Source of the DNA: Microvirga brassicacearum
GTDB lineage: Bacteria > Pseudomonadota > Alphaproteobacteria > Rhizobiales > Beijerinckiaceae
Assembly: GCF_008757455.1 (NCBI RefSeq)
Contig: NZ_VCMV01000014.1
Coordinates: 1-64,000, forward strand
Reading direction: 5' to 3'
Length of the DNA: 64,000 nt
This document shows, piece after piece, positions 56,220 through 64,000 of the stretch. The notes under the pieces are model-generated. The model ran no database searches. It worked only from the letters and a program-made list of their open reading frames with translations, and was not told where the DNA came from. How positions within the stretch are numbered: the first letter of the stretch is position 1; the number at the start of each line of letters is the position of its first letter. Position numbers and translations under genes: made by a program.

Positions 56220-57140
56220 GTGCTCTCCTTCATCATCCGCCGGTTTCTGTCGGCCATTCCGACGCTGCTGATCATCGTCACGATCTCGTTCTTCCTGATC
56301 CGCCTTGCGCCCGGAGGACCCTTCGACCTCGAGCGTCCGCTCGAGGCCAAGGTGATGGAAAATCTCAACCGCATCTATCAGCTCGACAAGCCGCTGATCC
56401 AGCAATACTGGCTTTACCTCACCTCCGTGATGCGTGGCGATTTCGGCCCCTCGTTCTTCCTCCGCGATTTTTCCGTCGCCGAATTGTTCGCGCGCGGCCT
56501 GCCGGTGTCGATGACCCTCGGCGCACTTGCCCTCTCATTCGCGATTCTCATCGGCGGCACGCTTGGCTCCATCGCGGCGATGCGGCAGAACAGCGGCGTC
56601 GATTATCTCGTGACGGGCCTCGGCGCCCTCGGTCTCACTATCCCGAATTTCGTCGTCGCGCCGGTCTTCCAGATCGTCTTCGGCCTCACGCTCGCATGGC
56701 TCCCCGTCGGCGGATGGGCGAACGGCTCGGTGCGCAACCTCATCCTGCCGGTGACCGTTCTCGCTCTGCCGCAGATCGCGGTGATTTCGCGCATGACGCG
56801 TGCGGCAATGATCGAAAACCTGCGCTCCAACCACATCCGCACCCTGCGTTCTCTCGGCCTGCCGCTCCATGTTATCGTCAGCCACGCGCTGCGCGGCGCG
56901 GCCTTGCCGGTGGTGTCCTATCTCGGGCCGGCAGCCGCCGCCCTTCTCACCGGCTCGGTGGTGGTCGAGACAATCTTCGGGCTGCCCGGGATCGGGCGCT
57001 ATTTCGTCGAAGGCGCGCTTAACCGCGATTACACGCTCGTCATGGGCACCGTCGTAGTCATCGCCGTCTTCGTGCTTCTCTTCAACCTCGTGGTCGATAT
57101 CCTCTACGCGCTCATCGATCCGCGCATTCGTTACGATTGA
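56220..57140 (+). CDS. oppB: Oligopeptide ABC transporter permease, OppB type
   Basis: A 306-residue permease with six helices. The family N-terminus LSFIIRRFLSAIPTLLIIVT and the EAA loop HVIVSHALRGAALPVVSYLG with G-x-x-x-x-V-x-V-E-T-I-F-G-L-P-G after it are clear. It starts with GTG, preceded by a strong AGGAGG six bases away. It follows the oppA terminator by 28 bases. Confidence 0.95.
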   Translation: MLSFIIRRFLSAIPTLLIIVTISFFLIRLAPGGPFDLERPLEAKVMENLNRIYQLDKPLIQQYWLYLTSVMRGDFGPSFFLRDFSVAELFARGLPVSMTLGALALSFAILIGGTLGSIAAMRQNSGVDYLVTGLGALGLTIPNFVVAPVFQIVFGLTLAWLPVGGWANGSVRNLILPVTVLALPQIAVISRMTRAAMIENLRSNHIRTLRSLGLPLHVIVSHALRGAALPVVSYLGPAAAALLTGSVVVETIFGLPGIGRYFVEGALNRDYTLVMGTVVVIAVFVLLFNLVVDILYALIDPRIRYD

Positions 57141-57148
57141 GATGTGCC

Positions 57149-58285
57149 ATGGCTGAAGGCGCTGTCGTTCCCACCGAATTCATCACCGGGCCGATCGTCG
57201 GCCGTTCGCTCTGGGTGGAGGCCCGCGTGCGCCTCGTGCGCAACCGGGCCGCCCTCACCAGCATCGTGGTGCTGGGCTTCGTCGCGCTGGCGTGCATTTT
57301 CGGACCCTTCGTGACGGGCCACCCGTTTGATCGCGTCTATCCCGATTACGTGCGCGCACCGGCGAGCCTTTCAACCTATCCCACGCCCGGACAGGTCGAG
57401 CCCGCGATCGAGCGGATCGGTGCGCGCGTTCGCGCGAAAGCCGAGAACATCGAGATCGGCCGCAACCAGATCCGCATGAACCTCGTCGGGCAGCGCCCCA
57501 TCGACGAGCGGCTGCTCGCCTATTTCGAGCGGTCCGACCTGTTCGGGCCCGCCAAGGTGGTCGAGCGCCTCGATGAGGGCCGGACCCTAGTGATCGATGT
57601 TCCGGTCAAGCGCACCTATTTTCTGTTCGGCACCGACGCCAACGGACGCGACCTGCTCACACGCACCATGAAGGCCGGCCAGATCTCGCTCGCCATCGGC
57701 TTGCTCGCCACCTTCGTGTCGATCCTCATCGGCGTCGTCTACGGCGCCACCTCCGGCTATCTCGGCGGTCGGGTGGATCTGATCATGATGCGCATCGTCG
57801 ACGTGCTCTATTCGCTGCCGTTCATCTTCTTCGTCATCATGCTGGTGGTGTTCTTCGGACGCAATTTCATCCTGATGTTCATCGCCGTCGGCGCGGTCGA
57901 GTGGCTCGACATGGCCCGCATCGTGCGCGGCCAGACCCTGTCGATCAAACGACAGGAATACGTGCAGGCAGCAGAAGCCCTCGGCGTCGAGACGCGCGGC
58001 ATCATCCGCCGCCACGTGATTCCCAACACGCTCGGCCCGGTCGTCGTCTACATGACGCTGCTGGTGCCGAAGGTGATCCTGCTGGAGAGCTTCCTGTCGT
58101 TCCTCGGCCTCGGCGTGCAGGAGCCCGCCACCAGTCTCGGCGTCCTGATCTCGGAGGGCGCCAAGAATATCCAGGGCGCGACCTGGATGCTGCTCTATCC
58201 CTCCCTGACACTCGTCACCATCCTGTTTTGCCTGAACTTCATCGGCGACGGGCTGCGGGACGCTCTCGATCCGAAGGATCGCTGA
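57149..58285 (+). CDS. oppC: Oligopeptide ABC transporter permease, OppC type
   Basis: A 378-residue permease, longer than typical OppC (about 300). An insertion of about 90 residues between helix 1 (VVLGFVALACIFGPFV) and the segment FGTDANGRDLL is periplasmic and contains VEPAIERIGARVRAKAEN. Helices 2-6 and the EAA loop (RGIIRRHVIPNTLGPVVVYM) are normal. The ATG at 57149 lies eight bases after the oppB stop, and a TTG four codons earlier is unlikely. The insertion is characteristic of alphaproteobacterial OppC proteins. Confidence 0.94.
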   Translation: MAEGAVVPTEFITGPIVGRSLWVEARVRLVRNRAALTSIVVLGFVALACIFGPFVTGHPFDRVYPDYVRAPASLSTYPTPGQVEPAIERIGARVRAKAENIEIGRNQIRMNLVGQRPIDERLLAYFERSDLFGPAKVVERLDEGRTLVIDVPVKRTYFLFGTDANGRDLLTRTMKAGQISLAIGLLATFVSILIGVVYGATSGYLGGRVDLIMMRIVDVLYSLPFIFFVIMLVVFFGRNFILMFIAVGAVEWLDMARIVRGQTLSIKRQEYVQAAEALGVETRGIIRRHVIPNTLGPVVVYMTLLVPKVILLESFLSFLGLGVQEPATSLGVLISEGAKNIQGATWMLLYPSLTLVTILFCLNFIGDGLRDALDPKDR

Positions 58286-58286
58286 C

Positions 58287-59918
58287 ATGGCCGAGTCGGT
58301 TCTCACAATCCGCAACCTCAACGTCCGCTTCCGCACCGGCGATGGCATTCTTCATGCGGTGAAAGGCATCGATCTCGACGTCGCGGCCGGCGAAACCGTC
58401 GCCATCGTGGGTGAATCCGGTTCCGGCAAGAGCCAGACCATGATGTCGGTAATGGGCCTGCTCGCCACGAACGGTTGGGCCGATGGTTCGGTGAAATATC
58501 GCGGCGAGGAACTCATCGGACTTTCGCCCGACAAACTCAACGATTATCGCGGCTCCAAGCTCACGATGATCTTCCAGGAACCGATGACCTCGCTCGATCC
58601 GCTCTACCGGATCGGCGACCAGATCGCATTGCCGCTCACGACCCATGGCCGCATGAGCAAGGCGAAAGCCCGGGCGCGGGCCATCGAACTGCTCGAACTC
58701 GTGCGGATCCCCGAGCCGACGCGGCGGATCGATTCATACCCCCACGAGATGTCGGGCGGCCAGCGCCAGCGCGTGATGATCGCGATGGCGCTCGCCAACA
58801 ATCCCGACGTGCTGATCGCCGACGAGCCGACGACGGCGCTCGATGTGACGGTCCAGGCGCAGATCCTCGAACTCCTCGCCGACCTGCAGAAACGTCTCGG
58901 GATGTCCATCGTCTTCATCACCCACGATCTCGGCATCGTCCGCAGGTTCGCGGACCGTACCTACGTGATGAAGCGCGGCGAAGTGGTGGAGAGCGGCGTC
59001 ACCAACGAAATTTTTACCGCACCGAAACACGCCTATACGCGCATGCTCATCGACGCTGAACCCACCGGCCGCAAGGAGCCGGTCGCCGCCGGATCGCCGA
59101 TGGTGATCGAAGCGAGGGACATGAAGGTCACGTTCGGCCTGAAGAAGGGCTTCTTCGGCAAAGCCGGCCATGTGCTCCACGCGGTCGATGGGGTCAGCCT
59201 GTCGGTGCGGGCTGGCGAAACGGTGGGCGTCGTCGGCGAATCCGGTTCAGGCAAATCGACGTTGGGCCGCGCGATCCTGCGGCTGTTGCCGGCGGGCGGG
59301 CTAGTTCGGTTCGAGGATCGCGACCTGATGCCGCTCGATCGCGCCGGCATGCGGCCCTTACGGCGGCACCTGCAACTCGTGTTCCAGGACCCGTTCGGGT
59401 CGCTCTCGCCGCGCATGACGGCGGGCGAAATCGTCACGGAGGGCCTGCTGGTTCACGAGCCTCGCATCACCCGCAAGGAGCGCGACAGGCGCGCGGCGCA
59501 GGCCTTCGAGGAAGTGAGCCTCGATCCCGCCTGGCGCAATCGGTTTCCGCATGAATTCTCCGGCGGTCAGCGCCAGCGCATCGCCATCGCGCGCGCGATG
59601 ATCCTGCATCCGAAACTGGTCGTGCTCGACGAACCCACATCGGCGCTCGACCGTTCGGTGCAGAAGGAAATCGTCGAGCTGTTGCGCGAATTGCAGAACG
59701 CGCACGGCCTCGCCTACGTGTTCATCAGTCACGATCTCGCGGTGGTGCGTGCGCTCTCGGACGAGATCATGGTGATGAAGAGCGGCAAGGTGGTCGAGCG
59801 GGGCACCGCCGAGGCGATCTTCGAGAAGCCGAAGCAGACCTACACGCAGGATCTCATTGCGGCCGCGTTCCTGCGCGGCCTCGAGGACGTCAAGACCGCA
59901 GCGCCGCTCGCGTCATGA
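58287..59918 (+). CDS. Fused ABC transporter ATPase, OppD-OppF
   Basis: A 543-residue protein with two nucleotide-binding domains. Domain 1 has Walker A GESGSGKS at 42-49 and signature MSGGQRQRV near 155, with Walker B LIADEPTTALD. Domain 2 has Walker A GESGSGKST near 317 and signature FSGGQRQRI near 424, with LVVLDEPTSALD. Both sites look intact. It supplies ATP hydrolysis for the OppABC system. Starting one base after the oppC stop, it completes the operon. Fused DF subunits are common in alphaproteobacteria. Confidence 0.95.
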   Translation: MAESVLTIRNLNVRFRTGDGILHAVKGIDLDVAAGETVAIVGESGSGKSQTMMSVMGLLATNGWADGSVKYRGEELIGLSPDKLNDYRGSKLTMIFQEPMTSLDPLYRIGDQIALPLTTHGRMSKAKARARAIELLELVRIPEPTRRIDSYPHEMSGGQRQRVMIAMALANNPDVLIADEPTTALDVTVQAQILELLADLQKRLGMSIVFITHDLGIVRRFADRTYVMKRGEVVESGVTNEIFTAPKHAYTRMLIDAEPTGRKEPVAAGSPMVIEARDMKVTFGLKKGFFGKAGHVLHAVDGVSLSVRAGETVGVVGESGSGKSTLGRAILRLLPAGGLVRFEDRDLMPLDRAGMRPLRRHLQLVFQDPFGSLSPRMTAGEIVTEGLLVHEPRITRKERDRRAAQAFEEVSLDPAWRNRFPHEFSGGQRQRIAIARAMILHPKLVVLDEPTSALDRSVQKEIVELLRELQNAHGLAYVFISHDLAVVRALSDEIMVMKSGKVVERGTAEAIFEKPKQTYTQDLIAAAFLRGLEDVKTAAPLAS

Positions 59919-59976
59919 GAACTGAAAACGCGACCGCGGTGCCGGCGAGCATCGGCGGACATGGACCAGTCCTCGC

Positions 59977-60432
59977 ATGAGCCCGATCATTCGCCTTGCG
60001 CAAATCCAGGATCGGCGCGCGGTCGAGGCGATCGTCGAGGCCGCCTATACGCCTTACATCCGGCGCATCGGGCAAAAGCCTGGGCCGATGTCCGACGATT
60101 ATGACGCTCTCATCCGAGAGGGGCGGGCCCACGTTCTCGTCGATGAGGGCATGATCCAGGGCATCCTCGTGCTGATCCCCGAAGAGGGATCGATGCTCCT
60201 CGACAACATCGCCGTCAGCCCCGCCGCCCAGGGGCGGGGCCATGGGCGGACGCTGCTGCAATTCGCGGAGAAAACCGCGCGTGCTGCGCATCATGCGTCG
60301 ATCAGGCTCTATACCAACGAGGCGATGACCGAGAACATCGCGCTATATTCCCGGATCGGCTTCATCGAGACGCACAGAGCCGAAGAAAAGGGCTTGCGCC
60401 GCGTTTACATGACCAAGCGACTCGATCCCTGA
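59977..60432 (+). CDS. GNAT-family N-acetyltransferase
   Basis: A 151-residue acetyltransferase. The acetyl-CoA loop is AVSPAAQGRGHGRTLLQFAE (Q/R-x-x-G-x-G/A), followed by YTNEAMTENIALYSRIGF, whose asparagine and tyrosine are typical. The N-terminal block ERAIVEAAYTPYI-like (VEAAYTPYIRRIGQKPGPM) matches a group of small-molecule acetyltransferases in rhizobia. The substrate is unknown. The start ATG lies 58 bases after the OppDF stop; read-through from the opp operon is possible. Confidence 0.88.
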   Translation: MSPIIRLAQIQDRRAVEAIVEAAYTPYIRRIGQKPGPMSDDYDALIREGRAHVLVDEGMIQGILVLIPEEGSMLLDNIAVSPAAQGRGHGRTLLQFAEKTARAAHHASIRLYTNEAMTENIALYSRIGFIETHRAEEKGLRRVYMTKRLDP

Positions 60433-60451
60433 CGGCGCCCCCCGCCGTTCC

Positions 60452-61087
60452 CTAGACGAACGGCGCTTCGATCCCTTCCACCCGCAAGGTTTCCTGCACG
60501 GCCGGACGCGCCAGAACCCGTTCGGCGAGCGCGCCGAGATTGGGGATCGTGCGCGGCGGGCGCGGCATTCCGCGGCCCCATCGAATCAGCATGAGCAGCA
60601 TCAAATCGGCTGCGGAGAACTGGTCTCCAAGCAGCCATTGCTGCCCGCCCAATTGCTGCGAGATCACATCGAACATGTGGTTCAGCCGCTTCTCGGCAGC
60701 GTTCTTGACGCTTGAGACCGCCTCATCGTCCATGACATGCTCGCGCGGATAGAACCAGGAGCGGAACTCTGCCTGCGGCGTGTTGGTCAGGTGAACCATC
60801 CACTTGTAGAATTCGCCACGCTCCGGCGTGCCGTAGGCCGGCGCCAGTTTGGCCTCGGGAAATTTGTCGGCGAGATGCATCGCGATCGCCGCCGTCTCAA
60901 ACAGCACGTGGTCGCCATCCAGCAAAACCGGGATGCGTCCGTTCGGATTAAGCTTGAGGTATTCGGTGCTCTTCTGCGCATTCTGCGTGCGATCGACGAG
61001 ACGGAGTTCGAACGGCACGCCGATTTCCCGCAACATCATGTGCGGCAGGAGGCTGGCATTGCCAGGATAGTAGTAGAGAGCAATCAT
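60452..61087 (-). CDS. Glutathione S-transferase family protein
   Basis: A 211-residue protein with a thioredoxin-like N-terminal domain (LYYYPGNASLLPHMMLREIG; NPNGRIPVLLDGD with cis-proline; LFETAAIAMHL) and an alpha-helical C-terminal domain (WLLGDQFSAADLMLLMLI, containing the N-capping box). The serine of PGNAS is the likely catalytic residue, as in beta-class relatives. Substrates are unknown. The ATG at 61087 follows the AAGGCGCACCGG site; a further in-frame extension has no homology. Confidence 0.92.
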   Translation of the reverse strand: MIALYYYPGNASLLPHMMLREIGVPFELRLVDRTQNAQKSTEYLKLNPNGRIPVLLDGDHVLFETAAIAMHLADKFPEAKLAPAYGTPERGEFYKWMVHLTNTPQAEFRSWFYPREHVMDDEAVSSVKNAAEKRLNHMFDVISQQLGGQQWLLGDQFSAADLMLLMLIRWGRGMPRPPRTIPNLGALAERVLARPAVQETLRVEGIEAPFV

Positions 61088-61220
61088 CCGGTGCGCCTTT
61101 TCCAATCCCGATTTACACATCCTTGCTAGAATGAACGTGGATCGCCGTAAAGGTGTCGCCTCTTGTTCCATTTGCCGCCGCCTGCCCTATCGTTGATAAG
61201 AACCAGACAGGGGGGCTGCC

Positions 61221-62045
61221 ATGACCGACCAGACGAAGGAGCTCATCGACAAGCTGCAGGTAAAGCCGGGCGTCAAGGTCAAGTTGAAGGACGGCGATGC
61301 TCGCGGCGAACGTCTCTTCAGAGACGAACCGGAAACGAGGGCAGAAACGGCAGCTCTGGCGGAGGAGATCAACGCGTTGCAGGACCGCCTCTATGCCGAG
61401 CGGCAACGCGCACTTCTGGTCATTCTGCAGGGCATGGATACGTCGGGGAAGGATGGCACGGTCCGCGATGTCTTCAACGCCACCGGCTCCATCGGGGTCT
61501 TCGTCCACGCGTTCGGCCGCCCGTCCGAAATGGAGCTGGCGCATGACTACCTGTGGCGCGTTCATGCGGTCTGCCCGCGGCGCGGCACGATCGGCATCTT
61601 CAACCGCTCGCATTACGAAGACGTGCTTGTGCCGAAGGTCCACAAGCTGCTGTCGAAATCCGATATCGGGAAGCGCTACGACCAAATCAATGATTTCGAG
61701 CGGATGCTGACCGAGAACGGCACCGTCGTGCTCAAGTTCATGCTGCATATCTCGCGGGCCGAACAGGCCCAGCGCCTGCAGGAACGGCTCGATGATCCCA
61801 GGAAGCGCTGGAAGTTCAACCCGGGCGACCTTGAAGATCGAAAGCTCTGGGACGAGTTCGAGGATGCGTACGAGACGATGCTGGAGAAATGCTCCACCAC
61901 GGTCGCGCCCTGGTACGTGATCCCGGCGGACCGGAAATGGGTTCGGAACGGGGCGATCGCCCGCATCGTCAAGGCGACCCTTGAAGAGATGGATCCGCAA
62001 TATCCGAAGCCGGCCTGGAAACCGACGGATTTCAGCGTGGTCTAG
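61221..62045 (+). CDS. ppk2: Polyphosphate kinase 2
   Basis: A 274-residue PPK2-family enzyme that moves phosphate between polyphosphate and nucleotides. Walker A is GMDTSGKDG at 71-79. The other family blocks are NATGSIGVFVHAFGRPSE, HDYLWRVH, IGIFNRSHYEDVL and FMLHISRAEQAQRL. A lid region contains RKRWKFNPGDLEDRKLWDEF. Its length without a second kinase copy fits a one-domain PPK2, with ADP or AMP substrates. The start MTDQTKELIDKL is typical; GGGGGG lies nine bases before the ATG. It precedes a Usp gene by 70 bases. Confidence 0.94.
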   Translation: MTDQTKELIDKLQVKPGVKVKLKDGDARGERLFRDEPETRAETAALAEEINALQDRLYAERQRALLVILQGMDTSGKDGTVRDVFNATGSIGVFVHAFGRPSEMELAHDYLWRVHAVCPRRGTIGIFNRSHYEDVLVPKVHKLLSKSDIGKRYDQINDFERMLTENGTVVLKFMLHISRAEQAQRLQERLDDPRKRWKFNPGDLEDRKLWDEFEDAYETMLEKCSTTVAPWYVIPADRKWVRNGAIARIVKATLEEMDPQYPKPAWKPTDFSVV

Positions 62046-62114
62046 CCCGCGGCCAGCCGGGTACGGTCCACCAAGGGACTTGCGAACAACACCCATGAGC
62101 GCGACAATACTCTT

Positions 62115-62951
62115 ATGAAAAGCATCCTCGTTCCGATTGAAGATCACGGCGTCATCGAGTCCGTCCTTGAGACGGCCCTGCTCCTCGGCCAGAGCTTCGA
62201 CGCCTACATCGAGGGGCTCGCCATCACGCCGGATTACCCGGTGGTACTCCCGGTCGACATCGCGATCGGCGTGCCCTCCCCGATCACCCCCGAGAACCGC
62301 CAGGAGATGGCAAAAGCCTGTCACGAGCGGTTCGAGGCCTTCATGTCGCGCAAAGGGGTTTCCCGCTCCACCGCCAGCCTGTCCGGCCTGAGTTACGGCT
62401 GGCGGCAGGACGGCCTGAGCGAAGACGCCTTCATGGGCGCCTATGGCCGGGTCTTCGACGTAACGGTGCTCGGTCGACCCGACGGGGGGAACGGCCATAC
62501 GCGCCTGTCCACAGTTGAATCGGCGCTGTTTGAAACCGGACGTCCGGTGCTGATCGCGCCGCCGGTCGCGCCCAAGACGCTGGGCAACACAATCGTGATC
62601 GCCTGGAATCGCAGCACCGAGACGGCGCGCGCGGTCCAGGGGTCGATGCCCCTGCTCGCGAAGGCCCGGCGGGTTGTCGTTCTGGAACTGGAAAACTGGG
62701 GCGTTCCCGGCCCGTCGGCCTCCGAGCTGGTCCGATCGCTGGCCATGCACGGCGTGCCCGCCGAGGCGCTAATGAGCAGTGATCCGTCCAACAAGCCCGG
62801 CGAAGCCATTCTGGGCGAGGCCGCATCGCTCGGATGCGACCTGCTCGTCAAGGGCGCTTATACGCAGAGCCGCCTGAGGCAGATGTTCTTTGGCGGCGCG
62901 ACCAGCCACATCCTCGGCAATACGACCGTTCCGGTACTGCTGGCTCACTGA
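62115..62951 (+). CDS. Universal stress protein, tandem two-domain type
   Basis: A 278-residue protein with two UspA-like domains. Domain 1 (1 to about 140) starts MKSILVPIEDHGVIE but its nucleotide motif is degenerate (VLGRPDGGNGHTRLST). Domain 2 (about 155-278) carries KGAYTQSRLRQMFFGGATSH, close to the G-x2-G-x9-G consensus. Such proteins are common in alphaproteobacteria under oxidative or envelope stress. It follows ppk2 on the same strand and may be cotranscribed, linking polyphosphate and stress. The family is sure, the exact role is not. Confidence 0.9.
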   Translation: MKSILVPIEDHGVIESVLETALLLGQSFDAYIEGLAITPDYPVVLPVDIAIGVPSPITPENRQEMAKACHERFEAFMSRKGVSRSTASLSGLSYGWRQDGLSEDAFMGAYGRVFDVTVLGRPDGGNGHTRLSTVESALFETGRPVLIAPPVAPKTLGNTIVIAWNRSTETARAVQGSMPLLAKARRVVVLELENWGVPGPSASELVRSLAMHGVPAEALMSSDPSNKPGEAILGEAASLGCDLLVKGAYTQSRLRQMFFGGATSHILGNTTVPVLLAH

Positions 62952-63136
62952 CGCAGCGGCAGCCGTTCGGCCGCAGGGGACAACGGGTTACCACCCCATG
63001 GACGGATGACGGCCGGGGCGATACGCGCAGAGACGTCACCGTTCTTTCGATCGAGTCGTTTCATGTTATCCGCCGCCAATCCCGGCCGAGGGGCCACTCG
63101 CCTGCTTGAGGTTGCGTGCCGCTCCGGCGGCGTGCG

Positions 63137-64000
63137 ATGAGCGCGCCCCGGCCCTCACGCCACCAGAAAGTCCGATCCGGCGCCTTCTTCGGCATCGGCC
63201 TCATGCTGCTCGGCATCTTCCTGTTCGCGGTCAACGACGTCATGGGGAAGTGGCTCGTGGCGACCTACTCGGTCGGTCAGGTCCTGCTGTTGCGCAGCGC
63301 CGCAGCGCTCGCCGTGCTCATTCCCATCATGCGCCGCCAGAAGGTGGCTTTCGCGATCCCGCCGCAGCCGGGGCTCCACGCCATCCGGATCGGCCTCTCG
63401 ACGCTCGAAGTGGCGTCGTTCTACTGGGCCGTCACCTATCTGCCGCTCGCGGACGTAATGACCTACTACCTCGCGGCTCCCATCTATGTGGCGGCCTTCG
63501 CGGTTTTTCTGCTGGGTGAAAAGCTCGACGGGCCGCGCATCCTCGCCATCGCCGTCGGGTTTGCTGGGGTCCTCGTCGCGCTCCGGCCCTCGCCCGCAAC
63601 CCTCAGCCTGCCCGCGCTGATCGCGCTGGCCGGCAGCCTCTTCTACGCGCTCCTCATGATCACGACCCGCAAACTGCGCGACACGCCGGATGCGACGCTG
63701 GTTCTGGGGCAAATCGGCGGCGCGCTTGTCTTCGGCGCGATCGCCGCGCCGTTCTCCTGGGTGCACCCGTCGCCACTGGAACTGGCCGGCCTTTTCCTCC
63801 TCGGCATCGTGTCCATGGCGGGCCATGTCTGCGTCAACCGCTCGCTCAAACTCGCGCCGGCTTCGGTGGTCGCGCCGTATCAATATACGCTCATCGTCTG
63901 GGCCATCGTGCTCGGCTATCTGGCGTTCGGCGACATCGTCGAGTTCTGGACACTGGTCGGCGCCGGCATCATCTGTGGCGCCGGCCTGATCCTGCTAGTC
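63137..64000 (+). CDS. EamA-family (DMT) permease, C-terminus outside the window
   Basis: A partial gene of at least 288 codons that runs through the right edge without a stop. The start ATG at 63137 gives MSAPRPSR. Helices begin with FFGIGLMLLGIFLFAVNDVM, and the EamA signature LPLADVMTYYLAAPIYVAAF resembles that of the gene at 46416. Nine or so helices are visible, so only the last part is missing. The substrate is unknown. A paralogue sits in this same window. Confidence 0.9.
   Translation, partial: MSAPRPSRHQKVRSGAFFGIGLMLLGIFLFAVNDVMGKWLVATYSVGQVLLLRSAAALAVLIPIMRRQKVAFAIPPQPGLHAIRIGLSTLEVASFYWAVTYLPLADVMTYYLAAPIYVAAFAVFLLGEKLDGPRILAIAVGFAGVLVALRPSPATLSLPALIALAGSLFYALLMITTRKLRDTPDATLVLGQIGGALVFGAIAAPFSWVHPSPLELAGLFLLGIVSMAGHVCVNRSLKLAPASVVAPYQYTLIVWAIVLGYLAFGDIVEFWTLVGAGIICGAGLILLV

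Overview
The window is one stretch of GC-rich bacterial chromosome, not a phage or plasmid. Several gene families point to an alphaproteobacterium of the order Hyphomicrobiales (Rhizobiales): cckA with an exact CtrA-type box beside it, recA under an exact GTTC-N7-GTTC SOS box, a giant growth-pole (GPR/RgsE-like) protein, the membrane urate oxidase PuuD, a plcP-agt lipid-remodelling pair, and REP-like palindromes of the type common in Bradyrhizobium relatives. I would guess a free-living Xanthobacteraceae/Nitrobacteraceae-type organism; the genus cannot be fixed from sequence alone.

Layout. 1-5.2 kb: alaS (cut by the window edge) and recA on the minus strand, separated by an opposite-strand zinc alcohol dehydrogenase, REP hairpins and a heptamer tandem array. 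5.4-6.3 kb: a lone AbiJ-like gene, a candidate phage-defence gene. 6.3-10.9 kb: cckA, a FliO-like gene and dksA. 11-15.8 kb: an AlgI-type O-acetyltransferase pair, divergent from a secreted RTX protein with two large tandem domains. 15.9-29.1 kb: mostly housekeeping or accessory genes (ycjX-ycjF, a serine hydrolase, SixA, MoxR and VWA proteins, a Cys/Met PLP enzyme, a K+/H+ antiporter, UspA, ferredoxin). 29.8-34.4 kb: the giant hendecad-repeat membrane protein. 34.5-38.8 kb: an Mla/MCE lipid-transport operon. 38.9-41 kb: a dipeptide epimerase-like gene and an MFS transporter. 41-43.7 kb: a small island with an IS5 transposase remnant, a small exported protein and a Tat-exported sulfatase. 44.4-46.3 kb: plcP-agt with a degenerate PHO-box-like site. 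48.3-50.7 kb: two c-type cytochromes, a rhodanese and a BON-LysM protein. 50.8-54.4 kb: urate degradation genes. 54.6-59.9 kb: an oligopeptide ABC transporter with fused ATPases. 60-64 kb: GNAT, GST, PPK2, a two-domain Usp and a DMT permease cut by the right edge.

How the genes fit together. PuuD, HIU hydrolase and the fused allantoinase-OHCU decarboxylase together cover urate to allantoate. MlaE-MlaF-MlaD plus a lipoprotein form a phospholipid transport system. PlcP and Agt would replace phospholipids with glycolipids under phosphate limitation. CckA, the CtrA-type box and the GPR-like protein connect to cell-cycle and polar-growth control. I saw no tRNA, rRNA, CRISPR array, prophage or complete insertion sequence.
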